A stretch of DNA of 32,374 bases from Pleurocapsales cyanobacterium LEGE 10410 (GTDB lineage: Bacteria; Cyanobacteriota; Cyanobacteriia; Cyanobacteriales; Xenococcaceae). Positions within the stretch are counted from its first letter, which is position 1. Each line of letters starts with the position of its first letter. The stretch lies in the NCBI GenBank assembly GCA_015207195.1, contig JADEXJ010000062.1, forward strand, positions 1 through 32,374, read 5' to 3'. This document shows, in pieces, positions 7,635 through 16,316 of this stretch. The translations under genes and the position numbers were made by a program. The notes beneath the pieces are model-generated. The model had not been told where the DNA came from and searched no databases. It worked only from the letters and a program-made list of their open reading frames with translations.

Positions 7635-8936
7635 ATGTCAAACAACCATATTTCTAGTTCTGAATTTGCTACTTTATGTCAATCTCAGATAGCTTTGCTA
7701 TCTCAGATCGGTGCGGTTTGGAGCGTTATTTACCTAACAGAGGAAATAAGTGAAGATGGGCAGGCACAACTGTTTCCTTTCACTATTTATCCTCAAACCC
7801 AAAATCAAAGTTTTTTCGAGCTTCCTCCAATTAAATTACCAGAGATTTGGCAGAGAATACGGTCTCATTCCATAGCTCAATTATTACCCGACAATTTGGT
7901 AGCTGAAGAGGGAAAATCGACAAAATCCACCTGGACACCCGATACCAAGCAGATAATCTTACCGTTAATTCATCAAGAAGCTTTTATTGGTTTGTTGGTA
8001 GCTGGGCGTGAAGACCGAGAATGGAGAAAAAAGGAATTACAACAGGTAGAAGAAATTGCTCGGACGATTGCCGTTGCCCGTTTTATCGAACTTCAGTATC
8101 ATTGGACGCGGGATAAATTAGCTATTCAAGAAAATCTCAGACGTGTCGAACACGATCGCCTGGACAATTTGTTACATCAGCTGCGCAATCCTTTAACCGC
8201 CCTGCGGACATTTGGTAAGTTATTGATCAAACGTCTGTTGCCAGGTAATCCCAATCATCAGCTGGTCGAGAATATTTTGGCACAAGGAGAACGCTTTACC
8301 GAACTTTTAGAACAGTTTGAAGCAGAAGCGAAAAATTTTCAGGCTGCCGAAACAACTGCTTCAGATAGTAATTCGCTTTTATTGGCAGCAGACGACAACC
8401 AGGTCAATCAAAGCAGCTTTTTGTTACCCAGTGCTACCGAGTTAAATCCCGTCAATTTAAAGCAAATTTTAGAACCTTTATTGCATACGGCAAAAGCGAT
8501 CGCTCTTGCCAGAAATATTGAGTTGCTCGACAACGTTCCTGCAAGCATACCAATGGTTCGGGGAGATTTTCTAGCTATTAGAGAAATACTTGACAATCTT
8601 GTTGACAACGCCCTCAAGTACACTTCCCCTGGAGGCAAGGTAAAACTCGAACTCAAAGAAAAACACTCAGCAAATGAGTCCCAAATGTTGGGCGTGGTCA
8701 TCGGCGATACTGGCTGTGGAATTCCCGCAGCGGATCGAGAGCGTATTTTTGAACGGCATTATCGAGGCATTCAAGCCGAAAGTGATATTCCTGGTAGCGG
8801 TTTGGGTTTAGCGATCGCCCTAGAATTAGTTACAAAAATGCAGGGGGAGATTGAATTGATTAGCCCAAATAATTTGGCAGAAAATACTTCGGGGACGACC
8901 TTTATTGTCTGGCTGCCTCTGGCAATTGATAAATGA
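7635..8936 (+). CDS. hik2: GAF-type sensor histidine kinase, Hik2/CSK-like
   Basis: Soluble two-component sensor kinase with no membrane segment. Numbered from the ATG at 7635 (an upstream TTG at 7608 is also open), an N-terminal GAF-like domain spans about 8-155 and carries a Cys at 15 (FATLCQSQ). The HisKA H-box is HQLRNPLTALRTFGKLL with the phospho-acceptor His at 181. The ATPase part has the N-box DNLVDNALKY (320-329), DTGCGIP and GSGLGLAI. The H-box wording and GAF order resemble cyanobacterial Hik2, homologue of the plastid sensor kinase CSK. In that family the kinase responds to photosynthetic electron-transport redox state and salt. The Hik2 assignment is from memory of the family; the kinase assignment is secure. 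No response regulator is adjacent, which fits Hik2, whose partners lie elsewhere. Confidence 0.75.
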   Translation: MSNNHISSSEFATLCQSQIALLSQIGAVWSVIYLTEEISEDGQAQLFPFTIYPQTQNQSFFELPPIKLPEIWQRIRSHSIAQLLPDNLVAEEGKSTKSTWTPDTKQIILPLIHQEAFIGLLVAGREDREWRKKELQQVEEIARTIAVARFIELQYHWTRDKLAIQENLRRVEHDRLDNLLHQLRNPLTALRTFGKLLIKRLLPGNPNHQLVENILAQGERFTELLEQFEAEAKNFQAAETTASDSNSLLLAADDNQVNQSSFLLPSATELNPVNLKQILEPLLHTAKAIALARNIELLDNVPASIPMVRGDFLAIREILDNLVDNALKYTSPGGKVKLELKEKHSANESQMLGVVIGDTGCGIPAADRERIFERHYRGIQAESDIPGSGLGLAIALELVTKMQGEIELISPNNLAENTSGTTFIVWLPLAIDK

Positions 8937-8962
8937 TGAATTGATAAATATCTTAGGGATTG

Positions 8963-9982
8963 ATGCGAAAATTATATTTTTTGTTACCGCAAACGGCTGG
9001 TCTTAGTGGCGGTGGACTATCAGCGGAGTTGAATACCTGTGCTTTGGCAAGGCAAATATGTTCCGCGCAGGTAGTTACCTATCGGCAGAAGGAGGCAAAA
9101 CATCTTTTTTTACCCGATATCTTGCCAAATAGTAGCCCGCAAACCTCAATTTTTGTCATTGGTTGGGGTTTTGATGTCCCAAAAATAATTCCCAAACTGA
9201 AAGGACAAAATGTTATTTATCATGCCCATAGCGCAAACTATGGCTTTAAAATACCTCCAGAAATTCCGATTGTTACCGTTAGTCGTAACACTATGGGGTA
9301 TTGGGGCGAACAAGCAGCCAATGGATTAATTTACTATTTGCCCAACCAAATTGGTGATGAGTTTTGTAACCTAAACCAACCGAGAGATCTTGATATTTTG
9401 GTGCAAACTCGCAAATCTTCGCAATATCTACTCCAGCAGTTGATTCCTGCTTTACAGTCTCGTTATCGAGTAGAAATTATCGATAGTTACGTCCCAGATT
9501 TAGCAGCGTTGTTTAACCGCAGCAAAATTTATCTTTATGACTCGGCAGAATATTGGGCGGTGAGCGGTGTTACCGAAGGATTTGGTTTACCGCCTTTAGA
9601 AGCTTTAGCCTGTGGCTGCCAGGTGTTTTCCAGCCTCAATCACGGACTATCAGATTATCTCGATCCTGGATTTAACTGCCAAAAAATTGCGGGTTACTCT
9701 CTAGAGTACGATTTACAAAGAATCGAACAGGCAATTAGCCAGCCTCGAAAATTTCCAGAATCATTACTGGCTCAATATCGCAGTGAACACCTGGTTGCCA
9801 AATTGAAAGTAATCTTGACCGAGATCGATCATTTTTTTGATTGGCGAGCAACTGCAAGTAAATTGTCTAAAGAGCAATTTCAGGCTCGAATCAAAATCAA
9901 AAGTCTAGATAATAGACGCATTTTTGCCTTGAAGCTCGCAAGAATAATTAGGAAATTGCCACAAAAACTAAATCGAAACTAG
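8963..9982 (+). CDS. Glycosyltransferase, GT4-like (GT-B fold)
   Basis: Probable retaining glycosyltransferase. Counting from the ATG at 8963 (a TTG three bases earlier is also open), the donor-site motif is VTEGFGLPPLEALACGCQVF, with the key Glu at 205 and the second Glu eight residues later. This is the EX7E pattern of GT4 enzymes. The N-terminal half has the Gly-rich loop (GLSGGGLSAE, about 13-22) expected near the acceptor site and a conserved HAHSANYGF stretch. At about 340 residues it is slightly short for GT4. The last 60 residues are basic with no membrane helix, so peripheral membrane binding is possible. It starts 26 bases after the kinase stop with AGGGA just ahead, so the two are probably co-transcribed. 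Substrate unknown. Confidence 0.8.
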   Translation: MRKLYFLLPQTAGLSGGGLSAELNTCALARQICSAQVVTYRQKEAKHLFLPDILPNSSPQTSIFVIGWGFDVPKIIPKLKGQNVIYHAHSANYGFKIPPEIPIVTVSRNTMGYWGEQAANGLIYYLPNQIGDEFCNLNQPRDLDILVQTRKSSQYLLQQLIPALQSRYRVEIIDSYVPDLAALFNRSKIYLYDSAEYWAVSGVTEGFGLPPLEALACGCQVFSSLNHGLSDYLDPGFNCQKIAGYSLEYDLQRIEQAISQPRKFPESLLAQYRSEHLVAKLKVILTEIDHFFDWRATASKLSKEQFQARIKIKSLDNRRIFALKLARIIRKLPQKLNRN

Positions 9983-10052
9983 AGCTTAAGAATTATTTGT
10001 CTTGACAGACACTTCTATTGCCGATGTAGCAAGCTCTTTATGCCACCAGAAC

Positions 10053-10080
10053 TTGCCAAAATGTGCTAAAATACTATTAT
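10053..10080 (+). promoter_or_regulatory. Candidate sigma-70 promoter for gyrA
   Basis: TTGCCA (10053-10058), a 16-base spacer, then TATTAT (10075-10080). Each box is one base from consensus. It lies about 100 bases ahead of the gyrA ATG, and an alternative extended -10 (TGCTAAAAT) overlaps the spacer. Confidence 0.35.
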
Positions 10081-10182
10081 AAAATGCTACTATATTGGGC
10101 TTTATTGGCTGTAAAAAAGAAAAGCGTCGAGTTTATCAGCCATTAATCCAAATTATTGCATATATTTGGAGTTTTTCAGAGT

Positions 10183-12741
10183 ATGACCACTTCCCAGGAA
10201 CGGATAATCCCCACCGATCTGAGTAACGAAATGTCTCGCTCCTATCTGGAGTACGCTATGAGCGTAATTGTAGGTAGAGCATTGCCAGATGCTAGGGATG
10301 GTCTAAAACCAGTCCATCGTCGCATCCTGTACGCTATGTACGAATTAGGACTGACCCCAGACCGCCCGTTTCGTAAGTGCGCCAGAGTTGTGGGGGAAGT
10401 ATTAGGTAAATATCATCCTCATGGCGACACGGCAGTATACGAGGCTCTGGTGAGGATGGCGCAAAGCTTCTCGATGAGAAGTCCTTTGATCAACGGACAC
10501 GGTAATTTTGGTTCGATCGATAACGATCCTCCAGCAGCGATGCGTTATACCGAATGTCGTTTGCAGGCTTTGGCAACGGATTCTTTACTACTGGATATTG
10601 AGGCAGAAACGGTAGATTTTGCCGATAACTTTGATGGTTCACAACAAGAGCCGATAGTATTACCTGCCAGAATTCCCCAATTATTGCTTAATGGTTCATC
10701 GGGGATTGCCGTAGGCATGGCAACCAATATTCCCCCGCACAATCTGGGAGAGCTAATTGAAGGGGCGATCGCCCTAATTCACAATCCAGAAATTGGCGAT
10801 CTCGAACTGATGCAGTATATCAAAGGTCCTGATTTCCCTACGGGAGGACAAATTATCGGTAGAGCGGGGATCAAAGAAGCCTACACTACAGGGCGAGGTT
10901 CGATTACTATGCGGGGGGTAGCAGAAATTGAAACCCTGCAACAGCGAGGCAGGGCAGACAAAGAGGCAATTATTATTACCCAACTGCCGTACCAGACTAA
11001 TAAAGCCACCCTGATTGAGAAGATTGCCGACCTAGTTAACGATAAGAGAATTGAAGGCATTTCCGACATCCGAGATGAGAGCGATCGCACGGGAATGCGG
11101 ATCGTTATCGAACTCAAGCGAGATGCCTATCCCCGTGTTGTTCTCAACAATCTTTATAAGCAAACTGCCGTCCAGGCAAACTTTGGTGCCAATATGTTGG
11201 CGTTAGTCAATAGCGAACCCCAGCTGTTGACAATTCGTCGCTTTCTACAGGTCTTTTTAGACTTTCGGGTTGAAGCAATCACCAGACGAACTCGTTACCA
11301 GCTACGCAAGGCTGAAGAAAGAGATCATTTATTGCAGGGCTTACTAATTGCTCTAGATAACATTGATGCGATCATCGGGCTAATCCGCTCGGCTGCTGAT
11401 ACTGCCACGGCTAAAAACGATTTAGTAGCCAGATTTGGCTTATCTATAACCCAAGCAGATGCTATTTTACAGATGCAGTTGCGTCGCCTAACTGCCCTAG
11501 AAGCAGAAAAGATCCAGGCAGAACACGAAGATTTGCAGACACAAATCGCCGATCTCAACGATATTTTGGCAAGAAAAGAACGCATCGAAGCCATTATCGA
11601 ATCCGAGCTGGCTACGATTAAAAACGTTCATGCTACTCCCCGTCGCACCGAAATTATCCAAGGAGAGGGAGAGCTATTAGATAAAGATTTAATTGCTAAC
11701 GAACAGTCGGTAATTCTGCTAACCGAACAGGGCTATATCAAACGAATGCCCGTGAGTACCTTTGAAGCTCAAAGTCGGGCAACCAGAGGAAAAGCAGCTG
11801 CGAAAATGAAGGAGAACGACGGCATAGAACACTTTATGACCTGTTGTGACCACGATACGGTTTTGTTCTTTAGCGATCGCGGAGTAGTCTATTCTTTTCC
11901 TGCCTACCAGATACCCGCAACTTCTCGCACCGCTAGAGGAATCCCCATCGTTCAGATGTTGCCCATTTCTCAGGCAGAGAAAATCACCTCTCTGGTTGCG
12001 GTAAGCGAGTTTACTGAAGATGAATATTTAGTGATGCTAACCCGTAAGGGCAATATCAAGAAAACCGCCCTCTCTGCTTTTGCCAATATTCGCTCTAATG
12101 GCTTGATTGCAATTTCGCTTCAGCCAGAAGATGAACTACGGTGGGTGCGTTTGGCAACGGAAGAAGACAGCGTGATTATTGGAACGCGTAAGGGGATGGC
12201 AATCCACTTTAAAACCAGTAATCAACAACTGCGTCCTTTGGGCAGATCTACCAAGGGGGTCAAGTCGATGAAGCTTAAGGGAAACGATGAACTAATCAGC
12301 ATGGATATTATTTCCGCTCAGATTGTTGCCACTATTGATACTTCAGAAGAGGAGGAAGAAGACATTGAAGATTTAGTCAACGAAGGAGTGGATAACGGTC
12401 CTTGGTTGCTGGCTATCACCAACAATGGTTATGGGAAAAGAGTGCCTATCTCTAAATTCCGCCTCCAAAACCGTGCGGGAATGGGCGTAAGAGCGATTAA
12501 GTTTAAATCCGCGGACGATCGCCTAGTAGCGATTGACATTGTTAACCCAGAAGATGAGCTAATGATTGTGACTAACCGAGGCATTATGATTCGTCAGGCA
12601 GTCCAGGCAATATCTCTGCAATCCCGTAATGCTACTGGAGTTAGGGTGCAAAAACTAGACAAAGATGATGCGATCGCTGCTGTTGCTCCAATTCCTCCGA
12701 TCGAAGTGGATGAAGAGGAAGCGACTTTATCAGAGTCTTAA
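10183..12741 (+). CDS. gyrA: DNA gyrase subunit A (GyrA-type topoisomerase II)
   Basis: Breakage-reunion subunit of DNA gyrase, which introduces negative supercoils. The ATG at 10183 is chosen over an upstream TTG at 10156 because GGAG lies just ahead of it and because it places the catalytic Tyr (AAMRYTE) at residue 122, the same number as in E. coli. The protein is then 852 residues, the usual cyanobacterial length. Also seen are [38 protein letters not shown] and a six-repeat C-terminal beta-pinwheel (about 510-840). The first pinwheel repeat holds QSRATRGKA where E. coli GyrA has the box QRRGGKG. That wording may be the cyanobacterial/plastid norm; a ParC-like paralogue cannot be fully excluded. 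Confidence 0.88.
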   Translation: MTTSQERIIPTDLSNEMSRSYLEYAMSVIVGRALPDARDGLKPVHRRILYAMYELGLTPDRPFRKCARVVGEVLGKYHPHGDTAVYEALVRMAQSFSMRSPLINGHGNFGSIDNDPPAAMRYTECRLQALATDSLLLDIEAETVDFADNFDGSQQEPIVLPARIPQLLLNGSSGIAVGMATNIPPHNLGELIEGAIALIHNPEIGDLELMQYIKGPDFPTGGQIIGRAGIKEAYTTGRGSITMRGVAEIETLQQRGRADKEAIIITQLPYQTNKATLIEKIADLVNDKRIEGISDIRDESDRTGMRIVIELKRDAYPRVVLNNLYKQTAVQANFGANMLALVNSEPQLLTIRRFLQVFLDFRVEAITRRTRYQLRKAEERDHLLQGLLIALDNIDAIIGLIRSAADTATAKNDLVARFGLSITQADAILQMQLRRLTALEAEKIQAEHEDLQTQIADLNDILARKERIEAIIESELATIKNVHATPRRTEIIQGEGELLDKDLIANEQSVILLTEQGYIKRMPVSTFEAQSRATRGKAAAKMKENDGIEHFMTCCDHDTVLFFSDRGVVYSFPAYQIPATSRTARGIPIVQMLPISQAEKITSLVAVSEFTEDEYLVMLTRKGNIKKTALSAFANIRSNGLIAISLQPEDELRWVRLATEEDSVIIGTRKGMAIHFKTSNQQLRPLGRSTKGVKSMKLKGNDELISMDIISAQIVATIDTSEEEEEDIEDLVNEGVDNGPWLLAITNNGYGKRVPISKFRLQNRAGMGVRAIKFKSADDRLVAIDIVNPEDELMIVTNRGIMIRQAVQAISLQSRNATGVRVQKLDKDDAIAAVAPIPPIEVDEEEATLSES

Positions 12742-13088
12742 ACAATAGCTCCCCAATTAGAGTTAATAGTAGTGAGACCTGCTGGGGTTTGGCACCGTGC
12801 CATTGATAATTTGTTTTAGGGCGTTGCTGAAGTATATAACTGGAATTTGTCGAGCAAAGTTAACAAGTTAATTTTTGGGCAATTTCATGAATTGGCTATA
12901 CTTTAGCACCGCTTTTTTTGTACAATTCGATACCATATATAAGGCTAGCGTCAATTTCAATTAAAAAAACATAAAGATTGAATCTCTCTCGAAGCAGTAT
13001 GTTTAATTTTTATCATACTTAATTTTAAATTTACGGCAAGCCAATAGTTTTGATGCAACGACCTACTTAATCTCATACGACTGGAACG
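12742..13088. other. AT-rich intergenic region after gyrA
   Basis: 347 bases with no supported gene. GGGCGTTGCTGA at 12819-12830 resembles ends of some cyanobacterial insertion sequences, but no matching inverted end or transposase is present, so at most it is a relic. GGCACCGTGCC at 12791-12801 is a tiny palindrome. The right half holds A/T runs that could contain the promoter of the downstream diguanylate cyclase. Confidence 0.4.
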
Positions 13089-14555
13089 GTGGATACAAAA
13101 GCTTTAAAAGTATTGTTGATCGTAGATAATTTGACTGATGCTAATTGGATAAGTGAAATATTAAACAAACATAATCAGCGACTTTGTTTAAAATACGTCC
13201 AACAAACCGAAGAAGCTGTAGAGATTTTATTTCAAGAGTATTTTGATGCAATTTTGCTAGATTTATCTTTTAGAGATAGTCAAGAGGCTAGCTTGAACCT
13301 CATTAAACAAACAGCCCCACAATTGCCAATTATAGTTGTAACCGACATTAACGACCTTAATATGGCAGTGCGTTTGCTACGCCAAGGAGTGCAGGACTAT
13401 TTGCTCAAAAGCGAACTTGAAGGCGAAATTCTCATTCATTCGATTCATCATGCTATTGATCGCCAACGCACTAAATTTGGCACGCGCCAGCAAGCATTAA
13501 TCAAAAAAATGCTGGACAAAATTCGCAGTTCTCTTGATTTGGAGAACGTTTTGAAGAATACCGTCAAGGAGATACAGCAATTTTTGCACACCGATGAAGC
13601 ATTAATTTATCTTTGTGAACCACAACCATCGGCAAAAAAAGTTATTTCCCAAACTGCGATTGATTTGCCTTCTCTAGACTCAATTTTATCTAGAGCAACT
13701 TCTGTGAGTGCAGTAGAAGACACGGGGAAATTAGCATCAGTTTTCCCTGTGGTAGCCGACCAAATTCGTTCCTATATAATTTTGCCTATTTGGCTAAATC
13801 AGTCTACCGATGCTGTAGATGAGAATTGGATTTCTCTGGTTAGACAGACTGCTACTCATATTCCCCAACGAGAACCATGGGGAATATTGGTGGCGTATAA
13901 CATTAGCGAAACGAGAAAATGGCAACAATACGAAATCGATTTTTTACAACAATTACTCCAGGAGGTAACCATTGCTATCGATCAGTCACAACTCTATCGT
14001 CAGCTACAAATAGCCAATAAAAAATTACACCAGCTAGCGATCTCAGATGGATTAACTGGAATCGCCAATCGTCGTCATTTCGATTTAATTCTCAACCAAG
14101 AATGGTACAGATTAGCCAGAGAAAAAAAGCCTCTGTCTCTAATCCTGTGTGACATAGATTATTTTAAAGCCTATAACGATAGTTATGGACATCAGTATGG
14201 CGATCGCTGTCTGCAAGAAATTGCTAGAATTTTACAACAATCTATTAAAAGACCAGCAGATTTAGCAGCCCGCTATGGTGGTGAAGAGTTCGCTTTGATT
14301 TTGCCCAATACAGATACTTCAGGGGCTTTGTCGATTGCTCAAAACACTATGCAAAGGTTAGCCAATAAACAGTTACCTAATAACAAGTCGGAGGTTAGTA
14401 AGTACATAACACTCAGTATCGGTATTGCCACGATAATTCCTCATTCGAGGAAGCTTGCCAATACTATAATTACAGCAGCAGATGAATTGTTGTATCGAGC
14501 AAAAAAAGCAGGACGCGATCGCATAGCGGTGAATAATTGGGAAATTTGTTGCTAA
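13089..14555 (+). CDS. Response-regulator diguanylate cyclase (REC-GAF-GGDEF)
   Basis: Cytoplasmic enzyme expected to make c-di-GMP from two GTP. The REC domain (about 6-125) has its phospho-acceptor Asp at 58 (ILLDLSF), Thr in VVTDIN and Lys at 107 (YLLKSE). Its acidic pocket is reduced to VDN, where most receivers have a pair of acids. A GAF-like domain follows (about 145-310), then a short coiled helix and the GGDEF domain (about 330-480). Its active site is GGEEF (397-401), and an allosteric I-site RPAD (388-391) sits exactly five residues ahead. The DxxF stretch CDIDYFKAYND is also intact, so the enzyme should be active and product-inhibited. The GTG start at 13089 has no obvious SD. A Ser/Thr kinase lies 120 bases downstream on the same strand. 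Confidence 0.92.
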   Translation: MDTKALKVLLIVDNLTDANWISEILNKHNQRLCLKYVQQTEEAVEILFQEYFDAILLDLSFRDSQEASLNLIKQTAPQLPIIVVTDINDLNMAVRLLRQGVQDYLLKSELEGEILIHSIHHAIDRQRTKFGTRQQALIKKMLDKIRSSLDLENVLKNTVKEIQQFLHTDEALIYLCEPQPSAKKVISQTAIDLPSLDSILSRATSVSAVEDTGKLASVFPVVADQIRSYIILPIWLNQSTDAVDENWISLVRQTATHIPQREPWGILVAYNISETRKWQQYEIDFLQQLLQEVTIAIDQSQLYRQLQIANKKLHQLAISDGLTGIANRRHFDLILNQEWYRLAREKKPLSLILCDIDYFKAYNDSYGHQYGDRCLQEIARILQQSIKRPADLAARYGGEEFALILPNTDTSGALSIAQNTMQRLANKQLPNNKSEVSKYITLSIGIATIIPHSRKLANTIITAADELLYRAKKAGRDRIAVNNWEICC

Positions 14556-14675
14556 ACCAAGCTACAAAATAAATAATTGTCTCAAGGCAAATAATCAAAT
14601 AGTTAGATGGTCTTCTGTAAAGCAAGTATTAAAATTGTGAAGACCTAGTTGGTAGTCATTTGAGCAATCGTGTCG

Positions 14676-16256
14676 ATGGATAACAATCTTGTTGGGCAAA
14701 CTATTCAGGGACGCTATTACGTCGTCAGGCGACTAGGACGTGGAGGTGTGGGAGTTACTTTTTTAGCACAAGATCGGCAGTGTTTTGATAGTCCCTGCGT
14801 TGTCAAGCAGCTAAAGCCTAGATCGGCAAATCCCAAAACTCTAAAAATAGCTAGAAAGCTGTTCAATCGAGAAGCAGAAATAATGAATCGTTTGGGTCAC
14901 TGCGATCGCATTCCTCGACTGCTGGCTTATTTTGAACAAGATCGAGATTTTTTTCTAGTTCAAGAATTGATTGAAGGTCATGAGCTGAGTAAAGAGATAG
15001 TTGCTGGTCAACCGTGGTCAGAAAATAAAACTATTGCTTTGTTACAAGAAGTTCTCGAAGTATTGTTATTAGTACAGCAACAGAGGGTTGTGCATCGCGA
15101 TCTCAAACCTTCCAACTTGATGCGTCGTCATCAGGACAACAAAATTGTTTTAATTGATTTTGGCTCAGTTAAACTAGTCAGCACCCAGGTTGTTGATATC
15201 GCTGGAATCAAAAAAACTATCGCAGTTGGCACAAAATACTATATGCCAATAGAGCAAAAGATGGGGCATCCTGGGTTTTATAGTGATATTTATGCTTTGG
15301 GAATTATTGCGATTCAAGCCCTGACGGGAAAACATCCGAGAGAATTTGCCATTGACAGTAATGGTGAAATAATTTGGCGCAACCTGCTTGATTCTCAGGT
15401 AGATTACCAGCCTTTGTTGCTGGATATCTTAGACAAAATGGTGCATTATCGCTATCAAGAAAGGTACGCTGCGACGGGAGCTGTGTTGTCAGACCTCAAA
15501 CGATTAGACAAGCATCGAAACAATCAACAGACAGCTGTAATTCCCCAGGAAATTGCTCCATCCGATACAGTTTATCAGCCATTGTCTGAAAATCTTGGAG
15601 TGATTGATAATCAAACAAAATTCAAGCCAAGTACGGCAACGGCAGAGTTTATTGAGTCAAATCAGACGCAACCCCAAACCCAGTTAAACAACCAATTTAA
15701 GTTCAAGATCTTTCCTGCTATCGTAGGGATGTTTATGTTCGCTACTGTGGTTAGTTTTTGGTTATTTATCAGTAAGTCTTCTGAGTCAGAAATTCAATTA
15801 TCATCCTATGAAAATTCCAGTCAGGGTTTTGAGCTAAATTATCCTGAGGTTTGGTCAAAGCAAAAGCGAGATGATTTTTTTACTAGTGGCACCGTGTTCC
15901 TCTCTCCTTTAGAAAATGATTCAGACAAATTTAAAGAGAGAGTAAGTGTTCTAGTAGAAGATTTGTCTGGGAGTATGTCTTTGGCGCAGTATACCGCTGA
16001 ATCGATCGCCGAAATAAAAAGACTATCCGATCCTAACGTGGGTGAAGCTCAGACAGTCAAGCTTGGCGATCGCCCTGGGCAACAGGTGATATATGAAGGA
16101 GAAGAACATGGTAGTTCCATACAAAGGATGCAAACCTGGTCAGTTGAAGGCGATCGTGCTTACATAATTACCTATACTGCTCAACCTCAAAGCTATAACA
16201 AGTATTTGCCTATAGTAGAAAGGATGATTGAATCTTTTAAAATTCTTACTAACTAA
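14676..16256 (+). CDS. Membrane Ser/Thr protein kinase with PsbP-like outer domain
   Basis: Eukaryote-like (Hanks-type) kinase. Numbering is from the ATG at 14676; a GTG two codons earlier is also open. The kinase domain has a Gly-rich loop (GRGGVGVTF, about 21-29), ATP-binding Lys44 (VVKQLKP), HRDLKPSN with His140 and Asp142, and the DFG Asp161 (LIDFGS). GTKYYMPIEQ replaces the usual APE, a common cyanobacterial variant. All catalytic residues are present. A Gln/Thr-rich linker leads to one membrane helix (about 345-365). The last 150 residues, starting near SSQGFELNYPEVWSK, resemble the PsbP/DcrB (DUF1795) fold and should lie in the periplasm or thylakoid lumen. It may share a transcript or a signal with the upstream diguanylate cyclase. 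Confidence 0.88.
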   Translation: MDNNLVGQTIQGRYYVVRRLGRGGVGVTFLAQDRQCFDSPCVVKQLKPRSANPKTLKIARKLFNREAEIMNRLGHCDRIPRLLAYFEQDRDFFLVQELIEGHELSKEIVAGQPWSENKTIALLQEVLEVLLLVQQQRVVHRDLKPSNLMRRHQDNKIVLIDFGSVKLVSTQVVDIAGIKKTIAVGTKYYMPIEQKMGHPGFYSDIYALGIIAIQALTGKHPREFAIDSNGEIIWRNLLDSQVDYQPLLLDILDKMVHYRYQERYAATGAVLSDLKRLDKHRNNQQTAVIPQEIAPSDTVYQPLSENLGVIDNQTKFKPSTATAEFIESNQTQPQTQLNNQFKFKIFPAIVGMFMFATVVSFWLFISKSSESEIQLSSYENSSQGFELNYPEVWSKQKRDDFFTSGTVFLSPLENDSDKFKERVSVLVEDLSGSMSLAQYTAESIAEIKRLSDPNVGEAQTVKLGDRPGQQVIYEGEEHGSSIQRMQTWSVEGDRAYIITYTAQPQSYNKYLPIVERMIESFKILTN

Positions 16257-16290
16257 CCTGAATTTGGGTTTTGGTAAGCTTGAGGTTTTT
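16255..16290 (+). terminator. Weak terminator after the Ser/Thr kinase
   Basis: AACCTGAA (16255-16262) pairs with TTGAGGTT (16280-16287) with one mismatch, and the T-tract runs to 16290. The first bases overlap the stop codon region. The structure is modest, but it sits correctly between two convergent genes. Confidence 0.4.
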
Positions 16291-16316
16291 ATTCTGTCCA
16301 GATATTAAATATTTAT

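Noticed and set aside
12819-12830. GGGCGTTGCTGA resembling an insertion-sequence end
   Set aside because: No second end, target duplication or transposase nearby; a 12-base match is not enough.
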